A DNA stretch of 64,000 nucleotides from Actinomycetales bacterium (GCA_016711095.1 JADJTP010000003.1:868001-932000), one strand, 5' to 3'. Positions 18,296 through 27,439 are shown, counted from the first letter of the stretch. Notes: a model not told the origin generated them from the letters alone. Numbers and translations: made by a program.

Positions 18296-19162
18296 TCAGG
18301 GCCTGCGTACGAGGGCGCCGGCAGCGACCAAGACTCTGCGCGAGGTGGGCACCCGGGCGCGCAAACTGAACACGTCGTAATCGTTGGCCTCGATGTACCG
18401 CAGGATCCGCGAGTAGAGCACCCGGGCGGTGGTAACGCACCGCGCGGAGGCGCCCGACAGCATGGCGAGCCCGGCGTCGGCCTCGTCGTAGAGCTTCTCG
18501 TTGCGGGCAATCTCGAAAGTCATGAGCTCGCGCCACTGCGGGGTAACCATTCGGGTCCACGGATCGGCGCCGAACCGGTCGAGGTCCTCCTGGGGGAGAT
18601 AGACCCGGCCGCGATCGAGGTCCTCCCCCACGTCACGCAGGAAGTTGGTCAGTTGGAACGCGAACCCGAGTGCCCTTGCTGGGCCGACGGCCGACGATGA
18701 CGAGGGTTGCAGCACCGGCAGCATCATCTCGCCGATGACGGCGGCGCTGCCGTCCATGTAGGCCAACAGATCGGCATACGTGGGATACGTCCGGCACGTG
18801 AGGTCTTGGCGCATCGCCGCGAAGAATCGCGCGAAGCGCTCCGGCTCGATCCCGCACTCGCGCACCGAGCAGACGATCGCCGCGAGGACCGCGTCTTCGG
18901 AGTCGCCAAGCTGCACGGCGGTCCAGAAGTTGCTCTCGAAGCGATCGAGGGCGGCGGTCGTCACGTCGATGGGTTGCCCCTCGGTGTGGTCGACGATGTC
19001 GTCGGCCAGACGCGCGAGGGCGTAGACGGCGAAGACATGCCGGCGGCGTTCCTTGGGCAGGAGCCGAGCCCCCCAGTAGTAGGTCGTTCCGTGGGTGCGG
19101 GTGATCGACCGGCACTGTGCGTAGCCCTGGGCGAGCTTGTCGCCGATCGGCGCGCTGCTCAC
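18296..19162 (-). CDS. crtB: Phytoene synthase
   Basis: 288 residues, usual length. It condenses two geranylgeranyl diphosphates to phytoene. Both aspartate-rich motifs are present: ARLADDIVD (residues 51-58) and RDVGEDLDRGRVYLP (176-190), plus the YYWGARLLP motif near 28-36 and MEDLTCRTYP-like RQDLTCRTYP near 118. The GTG start overlaps the stop of the DUF2505 gene by four bases (GTGA), so the two are co-translated. It is separated from crtE/crtI, which run the other way from a shared 200-bp region. Confidence 0.93.
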   Translation of the reverse strand: MSSAPIGDKLAQGYAQCRSITRTHGTTYYWGARLLPKERRRHVFAVYALARLADDIVDHTEGQPIDVTTAALDRFESNFWTAVQLGDSEDAVLAAIVCSVRECGIEPERFARFFAAMRQDLTCRTYPTYADLLAYMDGSAAVIGEMMLPVLQPSSSSAVGPARALGFAFQLTNFLRDVGEDLDRGRVYLPQEDLDRFGADPWTRMVTPQWRELMTFEIARNEKLYDEADAGLAMLSGASARCVTTARVLYSRILRYIEANDYDVFSLRARVPTSRRVLVAAGALVRRP

Positions 19163-19716
19163 GGCGTCGGCTTCGCCCGGTCGTGGGGGCCGATGTCACT
19201 TGTGTCGGCGCCATCACCGACGGCCCCGGAATGGGCATCGACGGCGGCATACAGGGAGAACTCGGTGCGCAGCGCGGCGCCGATCCGGCGTCCGAGGTCC
19301 TGTTCCACGAGGGCGCCGACGAACGGAAGGTAGACGGCCAGTTCGAGGATGTGGGTCACCCGACAACCCGCCGGGCGCGGGTCGAGACTCATGGTCGCCG
19401 CCGCCCGTGCGGGCACCCCCGTGAAATCGAACTCCGTGCGGCCGGTGCCGGAGCGCCGGTCCCAGCTCTCGCGACGGGTCACCATCGGCAGAGAGTCGAC
19501 GGCCGCGCGGACTCGACTGGGCAGCCATTCAGCCGGGACCCGGGCCGTCGTCACGATCTCGATCGCAGACGACGTCACGAGATGCTGCAGTAGCTGCCCG
19601 CTGAGCGACCCCTCGGCCGTGCAACGACGCAGCACGAACGCCTCATCACCCAAGGCGGCGAGCACCTGCGCGGGAGTGCGGTCGAGGTCGGCCGCCTCGG
19701 TGATGGTCGTCGGCAC
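19159..19716 (-). CDS. DUF2505 (SRPBCC-like) family protein
   Basis: 185 residues from GTG 19716. The start is PTTITEAADLDRTPAQVL, then VLAALGDEAFVLRRC; C-terminal FVGALVEQDLGRRIGAAL is followed by an acidic tail. This pattern matches actinobacterial DUF2505 proteins, which are predicted SRPBCC-type lipid-binding folds. The stop overlaps the crtB start, and the gene is divergent from crtE, so it may have an accessory role in carotenoid synthesis or be a passenger. No catalytic motif is visible. Confidence 0.72.
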   Translation of the reverse strand: MPTTITEAADLDRTPAQVLAALGDEAFVLRRCTAEGSLSGQLLQHLVTSSAIEIVTTARVPAEWLPSRVRAAVDSLPMVTRRESWDRRSGTGRTEFDFTGVPARAAATMSLDPRPAGCRVTHILELAVYLPFVGALVEQDLGRRIGAALRTEFSLYAAVDAHSGAVGDGADTSDIGPHDRAKPTP

Positions 19717-19917
19717 TCCTCGAGTATGCCGCCCCCGATCGCCCGGTACTGCCCGCTTCTGGGGGCGTTCGCCGTGCGCCCCCGCGCGCCCCCCGCCAGC
19801 CAGAGCCCTGGCCACACATCCGAGGGTCCGGGGTGCATCCGCATGGCCGCCATCTGCCGAATCACATATGTTGAGAAAAGCAGGCAGGCGATGGGCCTGC
19901 CCGCGCGGACGGGACAG

Positions 19918-21090
19918 ATGACTTCGGGATGGATGCAGCCAGCGGCGGCCACAGTCGTGGCCCAGCCTCATGACACGGCTGGGCTGTTGACCGCTGCTTC
20001 GGCTCCTTCGGCGCCAGCTGACGAGCCCCGGCGCACACTCGCGCTCGTGGACGACGTGCTTGATCAGGTCTGCCACAGCCTGGCCGCGTGGGACGTCGAC
20101 TCGCTGGCCACCTCGCCCCCGCCGCCGGAGGAGCTCACCGTCGAGCTCGTCGCCGAGCTCCGCCGGCGGGTGCGTGAGGGCGGCAAGCGACTGCGACCCA
20201 TCTACAGCATCTGGGGGTGGCTCGCGGCCGGCGGACAGTCCCGCCCACAGACCCACGCCCTCCTCGTCGAAATCGGGGCGGCCCTCGAGTTGCTGCACCT
20301 CTTCGCCCTTGTCCAAGACGACGTCATGGACCGCTCCGACCATCGGCGCGGGCTGCCGACACTTCACCTCACCGCGGCCGAGGCGCATCGCCGGCTCGGC
20401 TCGCTCGGCGATCCGGTGCTTTTCGGCGACAGTGCGGCCACTCTGCTCGGAGACCTCGCGCTGTCCGAGGCGTGCCTGCTCGTGGCGGCCAACCCGGCCC
20501 CGGTGCGTGCCCTCTGGCGGCTGATGACCGTCGAACTCGTCCACGGCCAGCTGTACGACCTCACCCACGCCGCCTCCCGGGACCGGCGGATCGAGATGAC
20601 CCGGGCCATCGCCCGCCTCAAGACCGGCCGCTATACCGTGACTCGGCCGCTGCAGCTCGGCGCCCTCGTCGCCGGAGCCGACGACGATCTCGCCCGCCGC
20701 CTCGGCGCCTACGGGGACCTCGTCGGCGACGCCTTCGCGATCCGCGACGACATCCTCGGCGTGTGGGGTGACCCGGCGACGACCGGCAAACCGGTGGGCG
20801 ACGACCTACGCTCAGCCAAGCCGACCGTGCTCTTGGCGATGGCCGCCGAGCGGGTCCCCGAGAGCGGCCGGGCGCTCATGGCCGCGTGCAACGCCGGCAC
20901 CCTCGACGACGACGGCGTGCACGCGCTGCGAGACGGCCTCGCCGCCTGGGGTGTCCTCGACCGCGCCGAAGCGATGATCGCCGAGCTGGTGACCGAGGCG
21001 AGCGGGCTGCTCGCCTCCACGCCCGTCGACCCGCAGGCGCGCGCCGCTCTCGACGGACTCGCCAATCGCGTCGCCTGGAGGTGCTCATGA
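19918..21090 (+). CDS. crtE: Geranylgeranyl diphosphate synthase
   Basis: About 390 residues if ATG 19918 is used; ATG 19891 (after AGGCAGGCG) is an alternative, and both ribosome sites are weak. The polyprenyl synthetase fold is clear: GGKRLRPIYSIWGW, first aspartate motif LVQDDVMDRSDHRRG, KTGRYTVTRPLQLG and the second motif AIRDDILGVWGD with GKPVGDDLRSAKPTVL. It makes the C20 substrate for phytoene synthase. An ACATATGT palindrome lies 47 bp upstream of the chosen start. The stop overlaps the crtI start (ATGA). Confidence 0.9.
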   Translation: MTSGWMQPAAATVVAQPHDTAGLLTAASAPSAPADEPRRTLALVDDVLDQVCHSLAAWDVDSLATSPPPPEELTVELVAELRRRVREGGKRLRPIYSIWGWLAAGGQSRPQTHALLVEIGAALELLHLFALVQDDVMDRSDHRRGLPTLHLTAAEAHRRLGSLGDPVLFGDSAATLLGDLALSEACLLVAANPAPVRALWRLMTVELVHGQLYDLTHAASRDRRIEMTRAIARLKTGRYTVTRPLQLGALVAGADDDLARRLGAYGDLVGDAFAIRDDILGVWGDPATTGKPVGDDLRSAKPTVLLAMAAERVPESGRALMAACNAGTLDDDGVHALRDGLAAWGVLDRAEAMIAELVTEASGLLASTPVDPQARAALDGLANRVAWRCS

Positions 21091-22565
21091 AGGTCGTCGT
21101 CGTCGGAGCCGGGCTGTCCGGACTGTCGGCGGCCTGTCATCTCGTCGGCGCCGGCCATGACGTCATCGTCGTCGAGCGCGAGAGCGGCCCGGGGGGTCGC
21201 GCCGGGACAATCGCCGACGGTCCCTATCTCTTCGATACCGGGCCGGTAGTCATGACCATGCCTGGCCTGTTCGACGACGCCTTTGCCGCGGCGGGGACGA
21301 CCGCGGCGGGCGTCGGCCTGCACCTGCGCCGGCTCGACCCGGCATACCGGGCCGTCTATGCCGACGGCTCCCAGCTGCGCGTGCGTGACTCCACCGAGGC
21401 GACCCGCGCCGAGATCCTCGCAGGCTGCGGCCCGGAGCAGGCCGAGGCGTTCGACCGCTTCGTGCCGTGGCTGGAGCGGCTCTACGACATCGAGATGGGG
21501 CCGTTCATCGAACGCAACTACGACTCGGTGCTCGGCCTGCTGGCCCGGCCGGGGGCTGCGTTGCGGCTGCTGCGCGAAGGTGGGCTCGGGCGCCTCGGTC
21601 CGGCCGTCCGCCGCTACTTTTCGGATGAACGCCTGGTTCGCCTCTTCAGCTTCCAGGCCCTGTATGCCGGCGTGTCGCCGGCCCAGGCGCGGGCGATGTT
21701 CGCGGTCATCACCTACATGGACAGCATCGCCGGCGTCTATTACGCAGACGGCGGCATCAGACAGATCCCCCGGGCGATGGCGCGGGCCCTCGAGCAGGCC
21801 GGCGTCCCGATCCACTACGGCGCCGAGGTCACTGCATTGCTGCGCCGCTCGGACGGGCCGGTGGCCGGCGTCGCCTTGGCCAGCGGCGACCGGATCGCCG
21901 CAGACGCGGTCGTCTGCACGCTCGACCTGCCGATCGCCTATCAGCGGCTGCTGCCCGACCTGCCGATGCCACGCACTCTCGCCCGCGGCACCTACTCCCC
22001 CTCGGCGGTCGTCTGGCACGTCGGCGCCGGCGGGCTGCCAGCCGAGGGCACGGCCCACCACAACATCCATTTCGGCCATGACTGGGACGGGGCCTTTGAG
22101 GCGCTCATCGGCCGCGGCGAGCTCATGCCCGATCCGTCGCGGCTGGTCAGCGTGCCGTCGCTGCACGACTCGTCGTTGGCGCCCGACGGGCACAGCACCC
22201 TGTATGTGCTCGAGCCGGTCCCCAACCTCACCGGGCGCATCGACTGGGCCCGCGAGGCTGGGCCGCTGCGGGAGCGGCTGCTCGGCTTCCTCGACGAGCA
22301 GGGCTATCCGACCGACATCCGCGCTGAGCACTTCGTCTCCCCGCTGGACTGGCAGGCTCACGGAATGCACCAAGGCACCCCCTTTGCCCTGGCTCACCTC
22401 TTCCGCCAGAGCGGACCGTTCCGCCCGGCTAACGTCGAGCCCCGTGTCCCGGGTCTGGTCTTCGCCGGGTCGGGCACGACGCCGGGGGTGGGCGTGCCCA
22501 TGGTTCTCGTGAGCGGCCGGCTAGCCGCTAAGCGAGTGGACCGTTACGCCGGTGGACCGGGGTGA
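21087..22565 (+). CDS. crtI: Phytoene desaturase
   Basis: 492 residues from ATG 21087, overlapping the crtE stop by four bases. Dinucleotide-binding start VVVVGAGLSGLSAACHL (residues 3-19) followed by ERESGPGGRAG. The C-terminal FAD motif FAGSGTTPGVGVPMVLVSG is diagnostic of bacterial CrtI. Expected to convert phytoene to lycopene at the membrane. Last codons overlap the GTG of the Rieske gene. Confidence 0.93.
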   Translation: MKVVVVGAGLSGLSAACHLVGAGHDVIVVERESGPGGRAGTIADGPYLFDTGPVVMTMPGLFDDAFAAAGTTAAGVGLHLRRLDPAYRAVYADGSQLRVRDSTEATRAEILAGCGPEQAEAFDRFVPWLERLYDIEMGPFIERNYDSVLGLLARPGAALRLLREGGLGRLGPAVRRYFSDERLVRLFSFQALYAGVSPAQARAMFAVITYMDSIAGVYYADGGIRQIPRAMARALEQAGVPIHYGAEVTALLRRSDGPVAGVALASGDRIAADAVVCTLDLPIAYQRLLPDLPMPRTLARGTYSPSAVVWHVGAGGLPAEGTAHHNIHFGHDWDGAFEALIGRGELMPDPSRLVSVPSLHDSSLAPDGHSTLYVLEPVPNLTGRIDWAREAGPLRERLLGFLDEQGYPTDIRAEHFVSPLDWQAHGMHQGTPFALAHLFRQSGPFRPANVEPRVPGLVFAGSGTTPGVGVPMVLVSGRLAAKRVDRYAGGPG

Positions 22566-23584
22566 GGCCGATGGCGCTGCGGCTGACGCCCCCAGATGGT
22601 TGGCGCTCCCCGGTCCGGTACTCGCCACAGACCCCACCGGAGCGGCTGAGCGGCACGTGGCATCAGGCGCGACCGGCTCGCATCCACGCAGCCCTCGCCG
22701 CCGCGCTGGCGCGTGACCCCGGGGGGTGGCTGGTCTGCGGCACGTCGGCCGAGGTACGCGCCGACCGCTCGATGATGCGAGTCGTCGCGGGACAGGAGAT
22801 CGTCCTATGGCGGGATACCGACGGCAATCTGCGCGCCGGCGGCGGTGCTTGTCCGCATCTCGGCGCCTCGCTCGGCGGGTGCGACGTCGTCGCCGGCCGC
22901 CTGCTCTGCCCCTGGCACGGGTTGGCTCTCGGAGACCGGCCCAGACGGGACTGGCCCACGTATGCCGCACACGACGACGGTGTGCTCGTGTGGGCGCGTC
23001 TCCCGCTGCCCGGCGAGAAGACGACCGACGCGCCGACACTGCCCGCCCGCCCGCCACGCCATCAGTCGATCGCGGGCATCGTCACGCACCCTGTCACGTG
23101 CGAGCCGCGCGACATCATCGCCAACCGGCTCGACCCGTGGCACGGCGCGTGGCTGCACCCGTACGCCTTCAGCGACCTGAGCGTCGACGAGAGCGAGAGC
23201 ACCGTCGACCGCCTCGTGCTCGACGTGTCGTTCCGGCTGGGGCGGCACTTCGCCGTGCCGGTCCGGGCCGAATTCGCGTGCCCCGACGCCCGGACCATCT
23301 GCATGACGATCCTCGACGGCGAGGGTCTCGGCAGCATTGTCGAGACACATGCGACCCCGATCACCGCACCTGGCCGGCACCCCGCTCGCACCGTGATGAC
23401 CGAGGTGACCGTTGCCACCTCAGCTCGCCCCGGTTTCCAGGCAGCCCGAGCCTTTTCGCGCCTCGTCGCCGCGGGCATCCGCCGTACGGCGAGTCAGTTG
23501 TGGGTCGATGACCTCACGTATGCCGCCCGCACCTACGAGCTGCGCCGGCGAGCAGCCGCCTCGGCGAACGACGCGAGCCGCTGA
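22562..23584 (+). CDS. Rieske [2Fe-2S] protein with DUF5914 domain
   Basis: 340 residues from GTG 22562 (overlaps crtI stop); ATG 22571 is an alternative. Residues about 60-130 hold a Rieske centre with ACPHLGASLGG and LLCPWHGLALG (C-x-H and C-x2-H). The rest is the DUF5914 region (TCEPRDIIANRLDPWHGAWL), similar to the catalytic part of ring oxygenases. It is co-transcribed with crtE and crtI, so it probably hydroxylates, ketolates or otherwise oxidises a carotenoid. The product is not known to me. Its 3' end overlaps the convergent crtU gene by 52 bp. Confidence 0.8.
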   Translation: MRPMALRLTPPDGWRSPVRYSPQTPPERLSGTWHQARPARIHAALAAALARDPGGWLVCGTSAEVRADRSMMRVVAGQEIVLWRDTDGNLRAGGGACPHLGASLGGCDVVAGRLLCPWHGLALGDRPRRDWPTYAAHDDGVLVWARLPLPGEKTTDAPTLPARPPRHQSIAGIVTHPVTCEPRDIIANRLDPWHGAWLHPYAFSDLSVDESESTVDRLVLDVSFRLGRHFAVPVRAEFACPDARTICMTILDGEGLGSIVETHATPITAPGRHPARTVMTEVTVATSARPGFQAARAFSRLVAAGIRRTASQLWVDDLTYAARTYELRRRAAASANDASR

Positions 23585-25251
23585 CGAAGCCAACCCGGGA
23601 CGGCGCCGAAGCGCGGCGTCATCGGCACCGTCCACAGGTCATGGCCGGGCAGGCCCCAGCCAGACAGCAGCGTGTTGGCGGCGAGAAAACCGGTCGTCGC
23701 GGCCCGCTCCATGAGGGCGACCGGAAGATCGCAGCGGATGGCGTCGCCGGCCAGGACCAGCCCCTGGGTGGGTGTGGCGACGGTCGGGCGAAGCACCCAG
23801 GGCCTCGTCGACGGCAACGGGCAGTCCTCGCGCCACAGCCATTCGTCGTGACGGATCGCGGCGCCCGCAAGTTCGGGATAGACCCGCTCCAGCTCGAGGA
23901 TCATGCGTGCTTTGAGCGTGTCGGGTGACCACTCGGGCCCGACGGCATACGCGTGGATCTCGACGACCGAACCGCCGTGGCGGGCGCTCCAACGGGCCGC
24001 CTGTTCCTCCATTCGCTCGACGAGCGAGATGTTGTCGACCGGGCCGAAGCCGCTCGTGCCCAGGAAAGGCAGTCGATCGGGGCGAGCCTGCCGAGCGAGC
24101 CAGAGCCGCCACACGACGAACGGCGGCGAGGTGGTGAGCGCGGCGATGCGCTCGCGCCACTGCGGCTCCCCGAGCATCGGCGAGCGCTCGAGCAGCCGTT
24201 GCAGGGCCGGCAGCTCGGCGGCCACGACGACCGCGTCGCACTCGATGTCTCCGCCCGCCGCTTCGCCGCCCGCCCCGCTGGCTGGCCCGTTGTCCCCGTC
24301 GGCCGGGGACCAGCTGATCCGGTGGCCCTTGTCGGTCGGGGTGATCGCGTCGGCCTGCGCCGAGACCCGCAGCTCCACACCGAGACGGCCCAGGTATGCC
24401 GCGAGCGGCCGCCAGAGCACCGCGTCGTAGTCGTCGCGGGGCACGTCGAAGAGCAGGCCTTCGGACGATCCGACGAAGTAGATGTGGAACATCGCGACGA
24501 GTTCGGCGCCGGAGAAGTCACGCGGGTCGGCGAAGAAGCTGCGGGCGAACACCTCCAGGGCAAGGTGTCGAGCCTCGTCCGGGAAGCGGAGCCGGTCGAG
24601 GACCTCGGCCGCGCTCACTCCGTCGAGGGCCGAATAGGCGTCCGGGAAGCGCACGTCGAGCAGCCCAAGAGCCTCGCCGACGTCGACGTGCCGCAGGCTC
24701 GCCAGGGGGAAACTCGGGCTGCGCGCGACGAAGGCGGCAAGGTTCCACGGCGGCGTGCGGGGGATGCTCGCGAACGAGTCGGTGTAGCGGTCGGCGAGCA
24801 TGAGCGGATAGTCGGCGACGGCTGTGAGAGCAGTCAGCTCGGGATCGGCCCGGCGAAGCAGCGCGCGAAGGGTGTAGTACTGGCGGAAGAAGGCGTGGAA
24901 CCCGCGGCTCATCGCCTGTGCGGACCCATCGGGGGTCGTGATCGGCCAGGACCGAACCCGGCCCCCCAGAGTCGCCTCGCGTTCGAGCACGGTGACCTGC
25001 ACCCCTCGCTCGGCCAGTCCGCACGCCGCGGCCAGCCCGGCGATCCCCCCGCCGACGACGACGACCCGGCGGGCCGAAGCGGGCAGGGTCGGCACTGCTG
25101 ACGCAGCGGGCGCCGGGTGCCGGACCGCCTTGCGGTCCTGTCCGGGCCGGAACTGCCGCGGGCCACGCACCGAGTTCACCGGTCGCGTCACGAGCCTTGA
25201 GCCCTTCGCACTCAGCAAGCCCAGCGCCCGCGTGGCCGTCATGCCCGTCAT
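23533..25251 (-). CDS. crtU: Carotenoid phi-ring desaturase/methyltransferase (isorenieratene synthase-like)
   Basis: 572 residues from ATG 25251, which overlaps the methyltransferase stop (ATGA). After about 55 basic residues there is VVVVGGGIAGLAAACGLAER and REATLGGRVRSW (FAD binding). SRGFHAFFRQYYTLRALLRR is the signature region of CrtU-type enzymes that convert beta-carotene ends to aromatic rings. The C-terminus LVLAGDAIRCDLPVALMERA closes the FAD site. With crtE, crtI, crtB and the two lycopene cyclase genes it predicts isorenieratene or a derivative. The assignment as CrtU rather than another amine-oxidase-like protein rests on this region and on gene order. Confidence 0.85.
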   Translation of the reverse strand: MTGMTATRALGLLSAKGSRLVTRPVNSVRGPRQFRPGQDRKAVRHPAPAASAVPTLPASARRVVVVGGGIAGLAAACGLAERGVQVTVLEREATLGGRVRSWPITTPDGSAQAMSRGFHAFFRQYYTLRALLRRADPELTALTAVADYPLMLADRYTDSFASIPRTPPWNLAAFVARSPSFPLASLRHVDVGEALGLLDVRFPDAYSALDGVSAAEVLDRLRFPDEARHLALEVFARSFFADPRDFSGAELVAMFHIYFVGSSEGLLFDVPRDDYDAVLWRPLAAYLGRLGVELRVSAQADAITPTDKGHRISWSPADGDNGPASGAGGEAAGGDIECDAVVVAAELPALQRLLERSPMLGEPQWRERIAALTTSPPFVVWRLWLARQARPDRLPFLGTSGFGPVDNISLVERMEEQAARWSARHGGSVVEIHAYAVGPEWSPDTLKARMILELERVYPELAGAAIRHDEWLWREDCPLPSTRPWVLRPTVATPTQGLVLAGDAIRCDLPVALMERAATTGFLAANTLLSGWGLPGHDLWTVPMTPRFGAVPGWLRQRLASFAEAAARRRSS

Positions 25252-25988
25252 GCCCGGACGCCCGCCAGCGTGTGGACGATGCCGCGCTGCCACCCGCGAA
25301 CGGTCCGATGGGTGAGGCCCCGCAGCCCTGCCCGGGCCATCCGCTCCCGCAGATGTTCGACCGAGTCGAAGTCCAGCACGCTGCGTAAGAGATAGCGATA
25401 GAGCCGCACGTCGCGGTCGGTGGCAAAGGCCGCAGGGATGATGATCGCGCGGCATACGGTGCGCCAGGTGAGCTGAGCCGCCCGATTGCCGGCGACGGAG
25501 TACTCGTGGATGACGAGCGGCCCGCCCGGGACGAGCACGCGAGCGATCTCGGCGAGCAACTCATCGAGGTCGGCCACATTGCGGACCAGGTATGCCGCGA
25601 AGACCGCCGAGACACTGCCCGACTCGCGCTCCCGCAGGTTGTCGAGAGCGTCGGCGCATTCGAAGTGGACCGACTCGGGCCATCGCTTGCTGCGGGCCTG
25701 TTCGATCATGCCGGCCGAGCTGTCGACCCCGTACACCTCTAGGTCGCCGTCCCCGCGGCTGCGCAGCGACTCGAGCAGCGCACGCGTCGATGCCCCCGTA
25801 CCGCACCCGAGATCCAGCACGACCGAGGCGCCGCTGAGGCTCTGCGGAAGCCGGGCGGCAAGCTCGGCCGCCGAGGCACGCAGTTGTGCGTGGTAGCCCG
25901 GGCTGATCGACACCAGCAGGTCGTAGTGCTCCGCAGTGCGCGAGAAGGCGTCGGCCAGAGAGTGTCCCGGCTGCAGTTCGGAGGTCAT
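25248..25988 (-). CDS. crtT: SAM-dependent methyltransferase of the carotenoid cluster (CrtT-like)
   Basis: 246 residues with SAM motif I VVLDLGCGTGASTRALLES (about 54-72), acidic VYGVDSSAGMIEQAR and the UbiE/class I pattern (AYLVRNVADLDELLAEIARV). It overlaps crtU and the lycopene cyclase gene by four bases each. In Streptomyces griseus crtY-crtT-crtU form the same block; CrtT's exact reaction is not settled to my knowledge. Symbol is by synteny. Confidence 0.78.
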   Translation of the reverse strand: MTSELQPGHSLADAFSRTAEHYDLLVSISPGYHAQLRASAAELAARLPQSLSGASVVLDLGCGTGASTRALLESLRSRGDGDLEVYGVDSSAGMIEQARSKRWPESVHFECADALDNLRERESGSVSAVFAAYLVRNVADLDELLAEIARVLVPGGPLVIHEYSVAGNRAAQLTWRTVCRAIIIPAAFATDRDVRLYRYLLRSVLDFDSVEHLRERMARAGLRGLTHRTVRGWQRGIVHTLAGVRA

Positions 25989-26326
25989 CGAGGCCTTTCA
26001 GGAGCGGGCGATTCGTGCCGGCGACCGAGGCGCACCCAGGCGACGAGGGTCAGGCTGACCATGCTGAAGCCGAAGGCGTAGTCCTCCACGGGGATGTCGA
26101 AGGGCACCCGGATCCCGGTCAGATGCGCAGGGTTGTAGATGACGATCGGGGCGCGCAGCTTGGTCAGCCAACCGTCGACAAGCGTCTGGAAGAAGAACAC
26201 GATCCCCATCGCCACCCAGAACTGCGCGGTGCGCAACAGGCCGGTGCGCCACCAGAAGCGCTCGGCCAGCAGCACCCCGAGAACCGACGCGACCGCGAGG
26301 ACGGTGTACTCAGGGACCTCAACCAT
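25985..26326 (-). CDS. Lycopene cyclase subunit (CrtYd-like domain)
   Basis: 113 residues from ATG 26326 with GGGGAGG upstream. Three hydrophobic segments and IPVEDYAFGFSMV, the conserved P-x-E-(E/D) motif of the heterodimeric, membrane-bound lycopene cyclase family. It overlaps the next cyclase gene by eight bases and the methyltransferase gene by four. Both subunits are needed to form beta-ionone rings in Gram-positive bacteria. Confidence 0.87.
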   Translation of the reverse strand: MVEVPEYTVLAVASVLGVLLAERFWWRTGLLRTAQFWVAMGIVFFFQTLVDGWLTKLRAPIVIYNPAHLTGIRVPFDIPVEDYAFGFSMVSLTLVAWVRLGRRHESPAPERPR

Positions 26327-26717
26327 CGACGACCTCCCCGCCGAACCCCGAGGACGCTGCGCTCCCCAGCCCCGGCTCACTCCCTGCGCGGCCGGCAGGC
26401 CGCACCCGGCCGAGCACGGTGCCCACCGCTTCATAGGTGAGCACCCCGCAGATCGGTACGACGACGAAGAAGACGAACTCCTCCACCGGGATGCCGAAGG
26501 GCAGCAGGATGCCGGTGGTGTATCGGTCGCTGTACTGCCAGTGACCTCGGACGATGCCCACCCAGTCCCAGACGAGGAAGATCCCGAGCACCGGCAGCAG
26601 CGCGCGCACCAACTGCCGCCACCGCCGATAGACCCTGGCCCGCAACACGAACTCCAACGGGAGGGTGATGACCAGGCATGACGCCATGAGCAGCAGGTAC
26701 TGGTAGCGGTCCTGCAC
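26319..26717 (-). CDS. Lycopene cyclase subunit (CrtYc-like domain)
   Basis: 132 residues if GTG 26717 is used, preferred because GGGAGG lies seven bases upstream; ATG 26732 has no ribosome site. Sequence QDRYQYLLLMASCLVITLPL, then FGIPVEEFVFFVVVP with the P-x-E-E motif. Pairs with the following gene. First gene of the leftward block cyclase-cyclase-methyltransferase-crtU. Confidence 0.87.
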   Translation of the reverse strand: MQDRYQYLLLMASCLVITLPLEFVLRARVYRRWRQLVRALLPVLGIFLVWDWVGIVRGHWQYSDRYTTGILLPFGIPVEEFVFFVVVPICGVLTYEAVGTVLGRVRPAGRAGSEPGLGSAASSGFGGEVVDG

Positions 26718-26732
26718 TCCGCGCCCTCCCAT

Positions 26733-26781
26733 GTTCGTCGCGTGGTTTACCCTAACGAACACCCCGGGACCGAGGAGGACG
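26733..26781. promoter_or_regulatory. Divergent promoter region, lycopene cyclase / idi
   Basis: Only 64 bp separate the GTG of the cyclase gene from the GTG of idi. The core GTTTACCCTAAC is an imperfect palindrome with relatively A/T-rich bases on both strands, plausible as overlapping promoters and a shared operator. No consensus boxes are certain. Confidence 0.4.
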
Positions 26782-27393
26782 GTGCCAGCACCGAGTGAAA
26801 CCGAGAGTCCTGAGCTTGTCGTTCTTCTCGACGGCGTCGGGCGGGCGATCGGCGTCGCCGACAAGCTCACCGTCCATCACGACGATACCCCGCTGCATCT
26901 CGCCCTCTCCTGCTATGTCGTCGACGCCGATGACCGGCTGCTCGTCACGCGGCGCGCGCTGGACAAGGCGACCTTTCCGGGGCTGCTCACCAACAGCGTC
27001 TGCGGTCACCCTGCGCCCGGGGAACGCCTCACCGACGCCGTATGCCGTCGCGCCGCAGCCGAACTCGGTCTGCACCTGCACCTCTCCCAGCTCCGGGTCG
27101 TGCTGCCCGGCTACGGCTACCGCGCGTCGATGGACGGCATCGTCGAGCATGAGCGCTGCCCGGTCTTCGTCGCCGTCGTCGAGCGCGACCCCCCGCTCGC
27201 GGCGGACCCACGCGAGGTGGCCGAGGCCCGGTGGGTGCCGTGGGCCGACTTCTCCGCACAAGTCCGAGCCGGCGAGCTAGCCGTGTCGCCGTGGTGCCGC
27301 GAGCAGGTCGGTCTGCTCGACGCTCTCGGGGCGTCGCCGCAGCTGTGGCCGACGGGCGATACGAGTCTCCTTCCGCCGGCCGCACGGCTGTGA
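26782..27393 (+). CDS. idi: Isopentenyl-diphosphate delta-isomerase, type 1
   Basis: 203 residues from GTG 26782 with GAGGAGGACG just before. Nudix-fold enzyme interconverting IPP and DMAPP. The catalytic cysteine is in TNSVCGHPAPGE (about residue 74) and the catalytic glutamate region is GIVEHERCPVFVA. The metal-binding HHDD near residue 33 is present. It supplies precursors for the adjacent carotenoid genes and is divergently transcribed from the cyclase block. Confidence 0.92.
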   Translation: MPAPSETESPELVVLLDGVGRAIGVADKLTVHHDDTPLHLALSCYVVDADDRLLVTRRALDKATFPGLLTNSVCGHPAPGERLTDAVCRRAAAELGLHLHLSQLRVVLPGYGYRASMDGIVEHERCPVFVAVVERDPPLAADPREVAEARWVPWADFSAQVRAGELAVSPWCREQVGLLDALGASPQLWPTGDTSLLPPAARL

Positions 27394-27439
27394 CCGGCAG
27401 TGACTGCGCCTGCGGGCCAGGGCGTGAAAAGCTGTCGGT

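Noticed and set aside
18296..27393. Carotenoid cluster as a recent horizontal acquisition
   Set aside because: Base composition and GTATGCCG density equal those of flanking genes, and there is no IS or tRNA boundary.
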